Position numbers and translations under genes: made by a program. A stretch of DNA of 64,000 bases, taken from contig NZ_AP017295.1 of assembly GCF_001548375.1 (NCBI RefSeq), forward strand, positions 2,638,501 to 2,702,500. The letters run 5' to 3'. The DNA is from Nostoc sp. NIES-3756. Its GTDB lineage: Bacteria; Cyanobacteriota; Cyanobacteriia; Cyanobacteriales; Nostocaceae. The stretch's first letter is position 1. Each line of letters begins with the position of its first letter. Below are positions 18,738-27,874 of the stretch, one piece after another. The notes beneath the pieces were generated by a model, which had not been told where the DNA came from, ran no database searches, and worked only from the letters and a program-made list of their open reading frames with translations.

Positions 18738-20003
18738 ATGAGCGCAAAAACAAAAGAAACATTATTAGCAATCTTCTTAATTCTAGTATCGGCGGGGGTA
18801 TTGACAATCAAGCCCGCGCAAGAAATCTCTATGTCTCCTATTGGCGGGGATAAAGTAGATACATTATTGAATATAATTTCCTATTTAATTTTATTTTATT
18901 TAAGCCTGATTTATTGGAAGAGTTTTTTATATGTAGTAACCAGAAATCCCTTACAGTTTTTGTTATTAGCAATAGTATTATTTTCAATGCTCTGGTCGGA
19001 AGACTTGAGAAATGGACTTACCTATGCAAGAGGTTTAATCAGAATATATTTAATCGCTATATATCTAGCATTGCGCTTTACCTTGAAGGAACAAATGCGG
19101 TTTATAGCTTTAGCGCTTGGTTTAGGCGCATCATTATCTATGTTCTTTTCTACATTTATGCCTGATTATATTCACAAAGCACCAGAACTGGAGGGAATGT
19201 GGACGGGAATTTATGGGCATAAAAATGAATTAGGATACATGATGGCTTGGAGTACAGGAGTTTTTCTACACTTAGGACTCAGCGTTAATCGCTATCGTTG
19301 GTTGATGTGGATATTATGTGGCATATCTATATGCTTAATTATTCTTTCCCGCTCCACCACATCATTAACAATTGTCTTAACAATGGTCTTACTTTTACCA
19401 TTCTTTCAGTTTTTGAAAAAGACCAACTATAAACTCCAAGTAATTATGATGAGTTTAGGTTTAATGTTACTCATCTGTTTTTCCCTACTACTGATGAATA
19501 ACGTAGAAACTTTAGTTGGTACTTCTGGTAAAGACCTAACTTTAAATGGACGTTCTGACCTGTGGGAAGGAGTGATTTCTCAAGTTTGGGAAAGACCTTG
19601 GTTTGGTTATGGATACTATGGCTTTTGGAATAGTGCTGCTGCAACTAACCTCAGAATTACTTTTCAATGGGCGAGTAATTCTCATAATGGATTTTTAGAT
19701 TTATTGTTGGATTTAGGCTTTTTTGGTTTTTTAGTTTTTGCGGCTGGTTTTATGAGATGTCTTTTCATGACGTTAAGCCGAATTACTTACCTAGCCAAAA
19801 AACCGGAAGATTATTGGCCTGTGCAGATGTTAATTATAATTATCATCCTCAACTTTACAGAAGCGAGATTGTTAACTCCTAGTTGGAATTGGTTAATGTA
19901 TGTCACAACTGCTTTAACCTTAACTATGGAATATCAAAGAAATCGTCAGGCTAGCACTGATAAATTAACTTTAATTACAGTACAAAATACTTTTAGTACA
20001 TAG
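18738..20003 (+). CDS. O-antigen ligase/polymerase family protein (Wzy-like)
   Basis: A 421-residue membrane protein with about ten helices and the Wzy_C-type periplasmic loop LNGRSDLWEGVISQVWERP, followed by WFGYGYYGFW and SNSHNGFLDLLLDLGFFG. The Arg in GRSDLW and the His in SHNG are the residues conserved in this family. It probably polymerises flipped repeat units. A ligase role cannot be excluded by sequence alone, but the neighbouring Wzx and Wzc favour polymerase. The next gene begins 3 bp after its stop. Confidence 0.85.
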   Translation: MSAKTKETLLAIFLILVSAGVLTIKPAQEISMSPIGGDKVDTLLNIISYLILFYLSLIYWKSFLYVVTRNPLQFLLLAIVLFSMLWSEDLRNGLTYARGLIRIYLIAIYLALRFTLKEQMRFIALALGLGASLSMFFSTFMPDYIHKAPELEGMWTGIYGHKNELGYMMAWSTGVFLHLGLSVNRYRWLMWILCGISICLIILSRSTTSLTIVLTMVLLLPFFQFLKKTNYKLQVIMMSLGLMLLICFSLLLMNNVETLVGTSGKDLTLNGRSDLWEGVISQVWERPWFGYGYYGFWNSAAATNLRITFQWASNSHNGFLDLLLDLGFFGFLVFAAGFMRCLFMTLSRITYLAKKPEDYWPVQMLIIIIILNFTEARLLTPSWNWLMYVTTALTLTMEYQRNRQASTDKLTLITVQNTFST

Positions 20004-20005
20004 AA

Positions 20006-21277
20006 ATGAAAATCTTGCATCTGAGTACAAATGATGTTGGCGGCGGTGCAGCGAGAGCTGCATATCGTCTGCATACAGGGTTACAAGATATAGGACTAGA
20101 ATCACAAATACTAGTCCAGGAAAAATATAGCCATGATCAAACAGTAATTGCACCAAATATTAGATTATTTCAAGGTATTGCTAAAGCTAAATTGACCTTT
20201 GAAGCTTTACCTTTGAAATTTTATCGTCAAAGGAAAAATACACCATTTTTCATTCAATGGCTACCAGATAACATTGCGTCTCAAGTAGCCAAGATTAATC
20301 CAGATGTGATTAATTTGCACTGGGTAAGTGGTGCTTTCATGCAAATAGAAACTTTTGCCAAACTGAAGCAACCGTTAGTGTGGACTCTCCATGATATGTG
20401 GGGATTTACAGGAGGTTGTCACGTTACTGGAGAGTGCGATCGCTATCAAGTTTCCTGTGGAGCTTGTCCCCAACTGCACTCTCATCAAGAAAAAGATTTA
20501 TCACGCTGGGTATGGCAACGTAAATCTAAAGCTTGGAAAAATTTACATATCACCTTGGTGTCACCCAGTCATTGGTTAGCACAGGTGGCGCGTTCTAGTT
20601 CCTTATTCCGAGATAGACGCATCGAAGTCATTCCCCACGGCTTAGATACACAGAGATATCGTCCCATCAATCAACATTTTGCACGAGAACTACACAACCT
20701 ACCCCAAGACAAAAAGCTGATCCTCTTTGGTGCAATTCAAGCCACCAGCGATATCAATAAAGGCTTTCACCTATTGCAGCCTGCTTTACAACAGTTGAGT
20801 CAGACTGGTCAAAAAGATGACATAGAAGTAGTTATCTTCGGTGCAACTAAACCGGAAAATCCACCCGATTTAGGCTTCAAAACCCATTACTTAGGCTACT
20901 TCAACGATGATATATCCCTAGCAACAGCCTATTCAACAGCCGATGTCATGCTAGTACCATCTCTGCAAGAGTCCTTTGGACAGACAGCTTCCGAAGCACT
21001 AGCTTGTGGAACTCCAGTCGTAGCATTTAACGCCACTGGACTCAAAGATATAGTTGACCATCAACAGAACGGCTATTTAGCTCAACCTTACGCAGTCGAT
21101 GATTTTGCCAAAGGAATTGCTTGGGTTCTGGAAGATGAACAGAGACTACAAAAACTATCATTCTATGCGCGTGAGAAAGCAGAGCGAGCGTTCACCTTAG
21201 AACTACAAGCTCATCGTTACTCAGCTTTATTTCAAGAAGTAATAAATATACAAAATAAATCTTTAGTTAATACTTAA
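20006..21277 (+). CDS. Family 4 glycosyltransferase
   Basis: A 423-residue GT-B-fold enzyme. The N-terminal domain begins MKILHLSTNDVGGGAARAA, with the glycine-rich loop of retaining GT4 enzymes. DVINLHWVSGAFM and WTLHDMWGFTGGCH follow, the pattern of cyanobacterial polysaccharide transferases, with a CxxxC pair (SCGACPQLH). The C-terminal donor site is PSLQESFGQTASEALACGTPVVAF, i.e. the E-x7-E motif. It adds a sugar with retained configuration; the donor is unknown. Located 2 bp downstream of the polymerase gene. Confidence 0.88.
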   Translation: MKILHLSTNDVGGGAARAAYRLHTGLQDIGLESQILVQEKYSHDQTVIAPNIRLFQGIAKAKLTFEALPLKFYRQRKNTPFFIQWLPDNIASQVAKINPDVINLHWVSGAFMQIETFAKLKQPLVWTLHDMWGFTGGCHVTGECDRYQVSCGACPQLHSHQEKDLSRWVWQRKSKAWKNLHITLVSPSHWLAQVARSSSLFRDRRIEVIPHGLDTQRYRPINQHFARELHNLPQDKKLILFGAIQATSDINKGFHLLQPALQQLSQTGQKDDIEVVIFGATKPENPPDLGFKTHYLGYFNDDISLATAYSTADVMLVPSLQESFGQTASEALACGTPVVAFNATGLKDIVDHQQNGYLAQPYAVDDFAKGIAWVLEDEQRLQKLSFYAREKAERAFTLELQAHRYSALFQEVINIQNKSLVNT

Positions 21278-21293
21278 TTTTATAAAAAATCTT

Positions 21294-22310
21294 ATGAAAA
21301 TCCCCTTAGCTTTTGTAATTTGTACGGAACCTGGTCGTTTAGAAGGACAATCATTAATGTTGGCAGAAAGTATTCGTAAATTCTGCGGCAATTTAAAAGA
21401 TACACCTATCTATAGTTTTCATCCCAGAGTTGGTGAGCCGATAAGTAAACAAACTCAAGAAGCCTTCACTGCCTTAGATGTTATCCACCAACAAATCCCC
21501 ATCAATACAGAGTTCCATGAATATTATTTAGCCAATAAACCCTTAGTTTGTGCCTATGCAGAACAAAACATTGATGCAGAAATATTAGTTTTTCTGGATA
21601 GTGATAAATGCTTTTTTGCAGAACCAACAGAATTTTCATTACCAGCAGGTTGTAATGTGCGGATGCGTCCTGAATATGGGCAAGGCATTGGTTCTACAGG
21701 TTCACAAGACTCACAGGAATGGTACTGGCAAACACTCTATGAAGTGCTTGGCGTGAAACGAGAGTTATTTGTGAACACACCAATTGGTAATAAAAAAATT
21801 AGAGCCTATTGGAACTCTGGCTTAATAGCTGTGAGAAGAAGTGCGGGAATATTCACTGCTTGGAAACAAAATTTTGAGAGAGTAATGCACTTAGATATTA
21901 CCCCACCTCAAGGTATTTATTTTGTAGAACAGTCAGTTTTATCTGTAACTTTATGCTCGTTATCAGAAGATATTTCTCATTTTTCTCCAGCTTATAGTTA
22001 TGCCTTACCTTTACATAATCGCCTGTCTCCATCTGCAAGGCTGAAGGCTTGGGATGACATAGTATCAATCCATTACTTCAATTTATTTTTCTATAAAGAT
22101 TGGCATGAGCAAATCAAAAGGCTAAAAAACTTTAACCTCAACTCTGATAAATATCAATGGTTATGTGAAGGAGTAATCAGACATAAAATGCCACGCACAT
22201 CGGTTATGCACCGATATATGTTAACCGTGAGAAAAATAGAACAAAAGCTCCGCGTATTTAACTTAAATATTCAAGTTAGTAATTGGATGGAAAAAATCGG
22301 TAACTTTTAA
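21294..22310 (+). CDS. Putative GT-A-fold glycosyltransferase (nucleotide-diphospho-sugar transferase-like)
   Basis: A 338-residue cytoplasmic protein of no firmly recognised family. It opens with a beta strand IPLAFVICTEPGRLEGQSL, has EILVFLDSDKCFFAEP in the middle, where DSD fits the metal-binding DxD of GT-A enzymes, and later YWNSGLIAVRRSAG, a motif seen in glycosyltransferase family 8-like and DUF-type sugar transferases. Position inside an unbroken run of polysaccharide genes supports the call. Short spacings (16 and 21 bp) on both sides indicate one operon. Confidence 0.6.
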   Translation: MKIPLAFVICTEPGRLEGQSLMLAESIRKFCGNLKDTPIYSFHPRVGEPISKQTQEAFTALDVIHQQIPINTEFHEYYLANKPLVCAYAEQNIDAEILVFLDSDKCFFAEPTEFSLPAGCNVRMRPEYGQGIGSTGSQDSQEWYWQTLYEVLGVKRELFVNTPIGNKKIRAYWNSGLIAVRRSAGIFTAWKQNFERVMHLDITPPQGIYFVEQSVLSVTLCSLSEDISHFSPAYSYALPLHNRLSPSARLKAWDDIVSIHYFNLFFYKDWHEQIKRLKNFNLNSDKYQWLCEGVIRHKMPRTSVMHRYMLTVRKIEQKLRVFNLNIQVSNWMEKIGNF

Positions 22311-22331
22311 AATAGTCAAGGTAATATTTCG

Positions 22332-23312
22332 ATGTTATTTCACGGTTTCTATATTTTTAGTACTCAGCCACTGATTGTTTCTTTTTTAGGAAGCTATCCT
22401 TTCTTTGGTGGCTTTGTCTATGAACAAAAAAAAGTTACTTATAAACCTTTACCAAAATGGTTTCGTCCTAAACACGTTATAGAACATATTCCCGGTTGGT
22501 GTGGTACACCAAAGCAAATGTTGCTGAGAAAAATCAAAGCAACTTTACATAGCTTGGAAGGAAGAACGCATCATTTAATGGTGAATGCGCTAGACGAAGA
22601 ACAATTACGAAAACGTTTTTTCATTCGGGGAGGGCATTTCAACCAAAATTTTTATATAAATGAACACTTATATAAAATTATCGATCAGCCGAAAATTTAT
22701 GACGCTATTTACACAGCACAACTTAACTCATCCAAGCGCCTATGGTTAGCTAAAAATATAGAAAAATTGATGGTTGTATCCTACGGTGGTGACTTACATA
22801 GTTACTGTCCAGAATTGAAACACGCCGACTTCAACAGAGAGTTTCTTCCGCGTCAAGAATTAGCTAAAAAGTATAACCAAGCCTATGCCGGTTTAATTCT
22901 TTCCGCAGTTGAAGGTGCTAATCTCGCCTCTAGTGAATATTTATTGTGTGGGATTCCTGTTGTCAGCACTCCTAGTAAAGGTGGACGAGATGAATTTTTT
23001 ACTCCAGAAAATTCTATCATTGTTCCCCCTGATGCAGAGAAAGTTGCTGAGGCAGTACAAACCTTCAAAGAATTAGCACCTAATCCTCAAGATATTCGTG
23101 AACAAACACTCAAGAAAATGAATGATTGGCGGTTAGCTTATTGCACTTACATCGCCAATCTTATTGCACAAGAAGGAGGAAAAAAGATTGAGCCAGAGGT
23201 GATGCGAGAAAAAATTTTTGCTGCATATGATGGGATTCAATCTCGGTATATAAAAATAGCAGATTTATATAAACTTAGTTGGCAAGATTTTCAGGATAAA
23301 TTTTCTCTATAA
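22332..23312 (+). CDS. Putative GT-B-fold glycosyltransferase
   Basis: A 326-residue protein with little recognisable N-terminus. The C-terminal half contains LMVVSYGGDLHSYCPE and then AGLILSAVEGANLASSEYLLCGIPVVSTPSKGG (read from about 193 to 222), which matches the nucleotide-sugar binding E-x7-E region of GT4/GT1 enzymes. The N-terminal acceptor domain looks short against the usual 350-400 residues, so the enzyme may be an atypical or reduced GT-B. It lies between two other transferases with 15-21 bp gaps. Confidence 0.6.
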   Translation: MLFHGFYIFSTQPLIVSFLGSYPFFGGFVYEQKKVTYKPLPKWFRPKHVIEHIPGWCGTPKQMLLRKIKATLHSLEGRTHHLMVNALDEEQLRKRFFIRGGHFNQNFYINEHLYKIIDQPKIYDAIYTAQLNSSKRLWLAKNIEKLMVVSYGGDLHSYCPELKHADFNREFLPRQELAKKYNQAYAGLILSAVEGANLASSEYLLCGIPVVSTPSKGGRDEFFTPENSIIVPPDAEKVAEAVQTFKELAPNPQDIREQTLKKMNDWRLAYCTYIANLIAQEGGKKIEPEVMREKIFAAYDGIQSRYIKIADLYKLSWQDFQDKFSL

Positions 23313-23327
23313 CCCCATAAATATTCT

Positions 23328-24203
23328 ATGAAACAACCACCAATAGCTGTAATCATGACTTGTTTTAACAGGCGCGAGACAACTTTAAATTGTCTACGTG
23401 CCTTGTATCAACAAACTCAGACTTTTGATGTTTACTTAACCGATGATGGTAGTTCTGATGGGACTTCAGAAGCTGTGAAATCAGCCTATCCTCAAGTCCA
23501 GATTTTTTTAGGAAATGGCAACCTCTTTTGGGTAGGAGGAATGAGATTAGCATTTACAGCCGCCATCCAAAAGGATTATGACTATTATCTTTGGTTAAAT
23601 GACGACACCATTTTAGAATCAGATACTATAAAACGCCTATTAAAGCTGCATCAAGAATTAGCAACGAATGGCAAAGAAAAATCTATATTAGTAGGGACAA
23701 CTAAAGATGCCGTTACAGGAAAAGCTTCTTACGGCGGTGCAATCAAATCTACTAAATGGTATTCTAATAAATACGAGTTTTTCGGCGCAACTGATGTTCT
23801 TCAAGAATGCGACACTATGTTTGGTAACTGCGTGCTAATTCCGCGTGCAGTTGTTAACAAAGTAGGCAATATTGATGGAGCATTTATTCATAGTTTAGGC
23901 GATCTAGATTATGGATTAAGAGCGAGAAAAAATGGTTGTTCCGTGTGGGTTGCACCCGGATATATCGGTACTTGTAGTAAAAACTCCATCCGCAATAGCT
24001 GGGTAGATCCAAAATTACCTGTAACCGAACGCTTGAAAAAGGCAGTCCAAATCAAAGCTTTTCCGCTTAAACCTTGGACTGAATTTTGTCGTCGCCATTC
24101 TGGTTTTTTCTGGATAATTTACTGGTGTCTACCTTATCTGCGTGCCATTGTTGGTTACAAAAACTTGGCAGCTTCTCCCACATTTGCGGAGGACATTGCC
24201 TAA
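23328..24203 (+). CDS. Family 2 glycosyltransferase (rhamnosyltransferase-like)
   Basis: A 291-residue GT2 enzyme with VIMTCFNRRETTLNCL at the start, VYLTDDGSSDGTSEAV for UDP/dTDP binding, GNGNLFWVGGMRLAF and YLWLNDDTILESDTI (DxD-type). The GNxNxxWxGG block and the later IHSLGDLDYGLRARKNG resemble the rhamnosyltransferase/GT2 group from O-antigen loci. The donor is not proven. Its TAA stop abuts the next ATG directly (TAAATG, 24201-24206). Confidence 0.84.
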   Translation: MKQPPIAVIMTCFNRRETTLNCLRALYQQTQTFDVYLTDDGSSDGTSEAVKSAYPQVQIFLGNGNLFWVGGMRLAFTAAIQKDYDYYLWLNDDTILESDTIKRLLKLHQELATNGKEKSILVGTTKDAVTGKASYGGAIKSTKWYSNKYEFFGATDVLQECDTMFGNCVLIPRAVVNKVGNIDGAFIHSLGDLDYGLRARKNGCSVWVAPGYIGTCSKNSIRNSWVDPKLPVTERLKKAVQIKAFPLKPWTEFCRRHSGFFWIIYWCLPYLRAIVGYKNLAASPTFAEDIA

Positions 24204-25430
24204 ATGGAGCGTAGACTTGGTTTTTTAGCAGCCGCACCCCGAATTTCCACTCGTCCCGACGCAGAAATGTCTGGGCCTCGTTCCCGTGTTTTAGGAATTA
24301 TCAAAGGTTTCAAAACTTTGGGTTGGCATGTAGAAACATTTATCGTAGGGGATAGAGTTTCTCAAAAATGGTCGGCGCGTGGTTCTGGAGAAGCTATTAG
24401 TAAAGGGTTTTTCCGCACCTTGATAGTAGATTTTATGCGGCTTGGTCTGGGGTTGATGAACTCTTGGCGCAGCTACCGAGAATTGAAAAACCAAGTGGAT
24501 TGGGTGTATGAATATGCGGCAACTTTACAATGTTTAGGCTGGATATTTCAGCGTCAAGGTATACCTTGGATTTTACAAGCTGAAGCTTTACTTTTTTATG
24601 AGGCAAAGGCAGAAAGAAAAGCTTTGGTATTAGATGGTTTAGCAAAATGGATAGAAATTACGGCATATCAAAAATGTGATGTTTTGGCTTGTGTAAGTGA
24701 AACTTTAAAAGAAATTTTAGTGAGAGATTATGGAGTTGATAGTAAAAAAATAGTTTTACTTCCTAATGGTGTAGATATTGATTTTATTAACCCTGATTTG
24801 CATTTAGAAAAACGATTATTTTCTGGTTTTACTGTAGGTTTTATTGGGAGTTTATATGCTTGGGCTGGGTTGGATTTTTTATTAATAGCAATAGCCGAAC
24901 TACGTAGGGAAGGTTTAGATATTTCCTTAGTAATAGTTGGTGATGGAGCAATGGAGGCTGAATGGAAGAAGCAGAGTCAAGAATTAGGTATTGAGTCTCA
25001 TGTAGCCTTTTTAGGTAGAGTTCCTTGGCAAGATATTCCTCAATATATTGCTGGATTTGACGTTGGTTACTCCGGTCAGGTGCAACTCCAAATGGGCAAG
25101 ATGTATCTCTCGCCGATGAAACTGTATGAATATATGGCAATGGCAAAGCCTGTTATCGCCTCAGCTTTTGAGGATGCTCAGAGGTTAATTAGCGATCGCC
25201 AAACAGGTTTTCTCTTTCATTCAGGTGATGCAGATGATTTAAAACGTACTTTATCGGAAGCTTATCAAAAAAGAGCATCACTCCCAGAGATGGGGCGATT
25301 AGCCCGCATGGAGATAGTCAAAAATCACAGTTGGACTGCTAGGGTAGAACACTTAATTACAGGTGCAGAGAAAATTTTAGAAAAACAACGATCAGCTACG
25401 TTAGATGGAAAGCGATCGCACATTCATTAA
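24204..25430 (+). CDS. Family 4 glycosyltransferase
   Basis: A 408-residue GT-B transferase. The N-terminal part includes DAEMSGPRSRVLGIIKGF, resembling the acceptor domain of GT4 enzymes. The central hinge has VVLLPNGVDIDFINP-type sequence (KIVLLPNGVDIDFI). The donor region includes GFIGSLYAWAGLDFLL and SPMKLYEYMAMAKPVIAS, the E-x7-E motif region. It is translated immediately after the preceding GT2 with no intergenic bases, which suggests coupled synthesis of two enzymes acting in sequence. Confidence 0.87.
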   Translation: MERRLGFLAAAPRISTRPDAEMSGPRSRVLGIIKGFKTLGWHVETFIVGDRVSQKWSARGSGEAISKGFFRTLIVDFMRLGLGLMNSWRSYRELKNQVDWVYEYAATLQCLGWIFQRQGIPWILQAEALLFYEAKAERKALVLDGLAKWIEITAYQKCDVLACVSETLKEILVRDYGVDSKKIVLLPNGVDIDFINPDLHLEKRLFSGFTVGFIGSLYAWAGLDFLLIAIAELRREGLDISLVIVGDGAMEAEWKKQSQELGIESHVAFLGRVPWQDIPQYIAGFDVGYSGQVQLQMGKMYLSPMKLYEYMAMAKPVIASAFEDAQRLISDRQTGFLFHSGDADDLKRTLSEAYQKRASLPEMGRLARMEIVKNHSWTARVEHLITGAEKILEKQRSATLDGKRSHIH

Positions 25431-25472
25431 TTTGCAACTTTCACGCATACGAAACCAATCCAGAAAACATCT

Positions 25473-26246
25473 ATGAAACGTACATCATCTTATAAACTTC
25501 TTGGCGTTCAAGTGGATGCTCTTTCTATCCCTGAGTTGAATGCCTTAATTGCCCAATCTGTTCAACAAAATCAGAAATGGATAATTGCGAATCACAACCT
25601 ACATAGCCTCTATCTTTTCCACAATGATCCAAAAATGAGAGCTTTTTATGCGAAGGCAGAATATACCCACATCGATAGTATGCCGATAGTATTTATTGGC
25701 AAACTTTTAGGCTATCCCATGAAACGAGAACAAAGAGTTACTTATGCTGATTGGGTATGGCCGTTGATGGCAGAAGCTGCTAGTCAAGGCTGGCGGATCT
25801 TTTATTTAGGTTCAAAACCAGGAGTTGTTGAGCGCGGGGCAAGTATTCTGCGTCAGAAATATCCGGGTTTACAGATTGCTTGTAAAGATGGCTACTTTGA
25901 TACGAATCCAGATAGTCTAGAAAATAAAGCTACTGTAGATGCCATCAACGCTTACAAGCCCCACATATTAATGGTTGGCATGGGGATGCCACGCCAAGAA
26001 CATTGGATAGCTAAAAATCTTGAAAGTATACATACGAACACTATTTTGACGAGCGGGGCCTGTATAGATTATGTTGCCGGAGCCATACCTACCCCTCCCC
26101 GTTGGATGGGCAGAATGGGGTTGGAATGGTTATATAGGTTATTTAGTGAACCGAAAAGGCTGTGGCGGCGTTATTTACTTGAGCCTTGGTTTTTAGGAAT
26201 ATTATTCCTCAGAGAAATTTTAATTTTGCCCATTCAATCAAAATAG
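25473..26246 (+). CDS. WecG/TagA/CpsF family glycosyltransferase
   Basis: A 257-residue enzyme of GT26. Diagnostic blocks are YTHIDSMPIVFIGKLLGYP, RVTYADWVWPLM, RIFYLGSKPGVVERGA and LMVGMGMPRQEHWIAKN. The conserved Asp in IDSMP is the proposed catalytic base. Relatives transfer ManNAc or ManNAcA to an undecaprenyl-PP-linked sugar, normally the second step after the initiating transferase, which here is encoded 133 bp downstream. That order of work fits the neighbour, but the exact sugar is inferred only by family. Confidence 0.88.
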   Translation: MKRTSSYKLLGVQVDALSIPELNALIAQSVQQNQKWIIANHNLHSLYLFHNDPKMRAFYAKAEYTHIDSMPIVFIGKLLGYPMKREQRVTYADWVWPLMAEAASQGWRIFYLGSKPGVVERGASILRQKYPGLQIACKDGYFDTNPDSLENKATVDAINAYKPHILMVGMGMPRQEHWIAKNLESIHTNTILTSGACIDYVAGAIPTPPRWMGRMGLEWLYRLFSEPKRLWRRYLLEPWFLGILFLREILILPIQSK

Positions 26247-26379
26247 AGATTTTTATATCTCTTGTAAGATTTAATTTATTAAAAATTGTTTCTACATCCT
26301 ACATAAATCAAGCTTTACTTGCGTAAAACCCAATATCACCACTGAAAAATTTTATTAAGTTACAAAGACGTATCAACCT

Positions 26380-27810
26380 ATGCTTTCTAGCAATATTTCC
26401 TTAGATAATTTAAAACCTGATCTACGTTCAACTAGAACGCCTAGAGTGCAGCGAGGGCTATTTATTAGATTGATGCGTGTAGTAATACTTATGTTCCTAG
26501 ACGCAGCATTTATTGGTCTTGCATGGAGTTTATCTGGTTTACCTGGTATAAACTCGGATGTTTGGACAATCAAAAAAATATCTTTTATTCTGCTTAATTT
26601 TGGCTTGATATTAGCAATTTTCCAAACAACAGGGCTTTATCATGCTGGAGTTCATCGTCGTAATTATTTAGGCATCATTAGAGGTATTTCTCTATCAACT
26701 CTACTGCTATTTTTTATAGACTTTTTCTACACCGATAATAGTCAAATTGCATATACGACCTTTATCACATACTGGTTGTTTGCTATAGTATTTGTCTGTT
26801 CATCCCGCTATTTATTTAACTTTTTTACCAATTTTATCCGCTTAAAAGGAGCTATACGTCACCGTATTTTCATTATTGCTGATGAGCAAGACAGAGAACA
26901 TTATCATATAAAGCTACTTGAAAAGGAAAATTATTTTTCTATTCAAGGGTACGCAGATTCTCAATGCTTAGACTTAGCTAATAGAGAGATAACTTTTGAA
27001 TATTTTCGTCAGAAGAATGTAGATCAGGTCTTCATTTCTTGGAATAGTATCAAAAACCGTTTGTTCTTATGCTGGTATTTTTATAACTCTGGTATTACTT
27101 TACGGATGCTACCCACAATAGGTGAATTTTCTCTGCCTAAATCTACATTTGACATGATTGGAGAAGTTTTTTTCCCAACCATTCCCGCACCGATTATTGT
27201 AGGTGGTGATTTTTGGCTAAAACGCTTCTTCGACCTTTGTTTTTCTTTTACATTCATCATCCTGATATCACCTATATACTTGTTAATTGCCATCATCATT
27301 AAACTAGATTCTCCTGGCCCTATCTTTTTTAGGCAGAATCGAGTTGGCTTACATGGTAAGGAATTTAAAATTTGGAAATTCCGGACGATGGTAACAAATG
27401 CAGAAAAAATTCAAGCATCTTTAGAAGCGAAAAACGAAATTAAAGATGGGGTGTTATTCAAAATTAAAGATGACCCTCGGATTACAAAAGTTGGTAAATT
27501 CTTACGCCGTTACAGTTTGGATGAATTACCACAACTTTTCAATGTTTTTGTCGGCGAAATGAGCCTAGTCGGGCCTCGTCCTTTACCCATCCGTGATGTT
27601 GAAAAGTTTCAAACACGTCATTTTATTCGCCAAGAAGTTCTACCTGGAATCACTGGCTTATGGCAAGTTTCGGGACGTTCCAATATTGATAACTTTGAAG
27701 ACGCATTCAAATTAGATATGGATTACATTGAAAATTGGTCACTTTGGCTTGATTTAAGAATTTTGTTGCAGACATTCAAGGTTGTTGTGCAGAAAACAGG
27801 GGCGCATTGA
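26380..27810 (+). CDS. Undecaprenyl-phosphate sugar phosphotransferase (WbaP/exopolysaccharide initiating enzyme)
   Basis: A 476-residue polyprenyl-phosphate hexose-1-phosphate transferase. Four N-terminal helices (about 28-145) precede a Rossmann-like domain (about 165-265) and the catalytic domain from [10 protein letters not shown] (about 281) to the end. The catalytic block contains [37 protein letters not shown] and SLVGPRPLP, all canonical. It starts each repeat unit by moving a sugar-1-phosphate onto undecaprenyl phosphate. It is the last gene of the cluster and runs into a long hairpin shared with the convergent GH10 gene. Confidence 0.9.
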   Translation: MLSSNISLDNLKPDLRSTRTPRVQRGLFIRLMRVVILMFLDAAFIGLAWSLSGLPGINSDVWTIKKISFILLNFGLILAIFQTTGLYHAGVHRRNYLGIIRGISLSTLLLFFIDFFYTDNSQIAYTTFITYWLFAIVFVCSSRYLFNFFTNFIRLKGAIRHRIFIIADEQDREHYHIKLLEKENYFSIQGYADSQCLDLANREITFEYFRQKNVDQVFISWNSIKNRLFLCWYFYNSGITLRMLPTIGEFSLPKSTFDMIGEVFFPTIPAPIIVGGDFWLKRFFDLCFSFTFIILISPIYLLIAIIIKLDSPGPIFFRQNRVGLHGKEFKIWKFRTMVTNAEKIQASLEAKNEIKDGVLFKIKDDPRITKVGKFLRRYSLDELPQLFNVFVGEMSLVGPRPLPIRDVEKFQTRHFIRQEVLPGITGLWQVSGRSNIDNFEDAFKLDMDYIENWSLWLDLRILLQTFKVVVQKTGAH

Positions 27811-27817
27811 CTTTAGG

Positions 27818-27874
27818 TAGGAAAGGATAAGGGTACAGGAGTTAATTTCCTTATACCCTTATCCCTATTTCCTA
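27818..27874. terminator. Bidirectional hairpin between convergent genes
   Basis: GGATAAGGGTA (27825-27835) pairs exactly with TACCCTTATCC (27854-27864). TAGGAAA (27818-27824) pairs with TTTCCTA (27868-27874) after a 3-nt bulge. The element fills the 64-bp gap between the initiating transferase gene and the GH10 gene and should stop transcripts from both sides. Confidence 0.75.
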
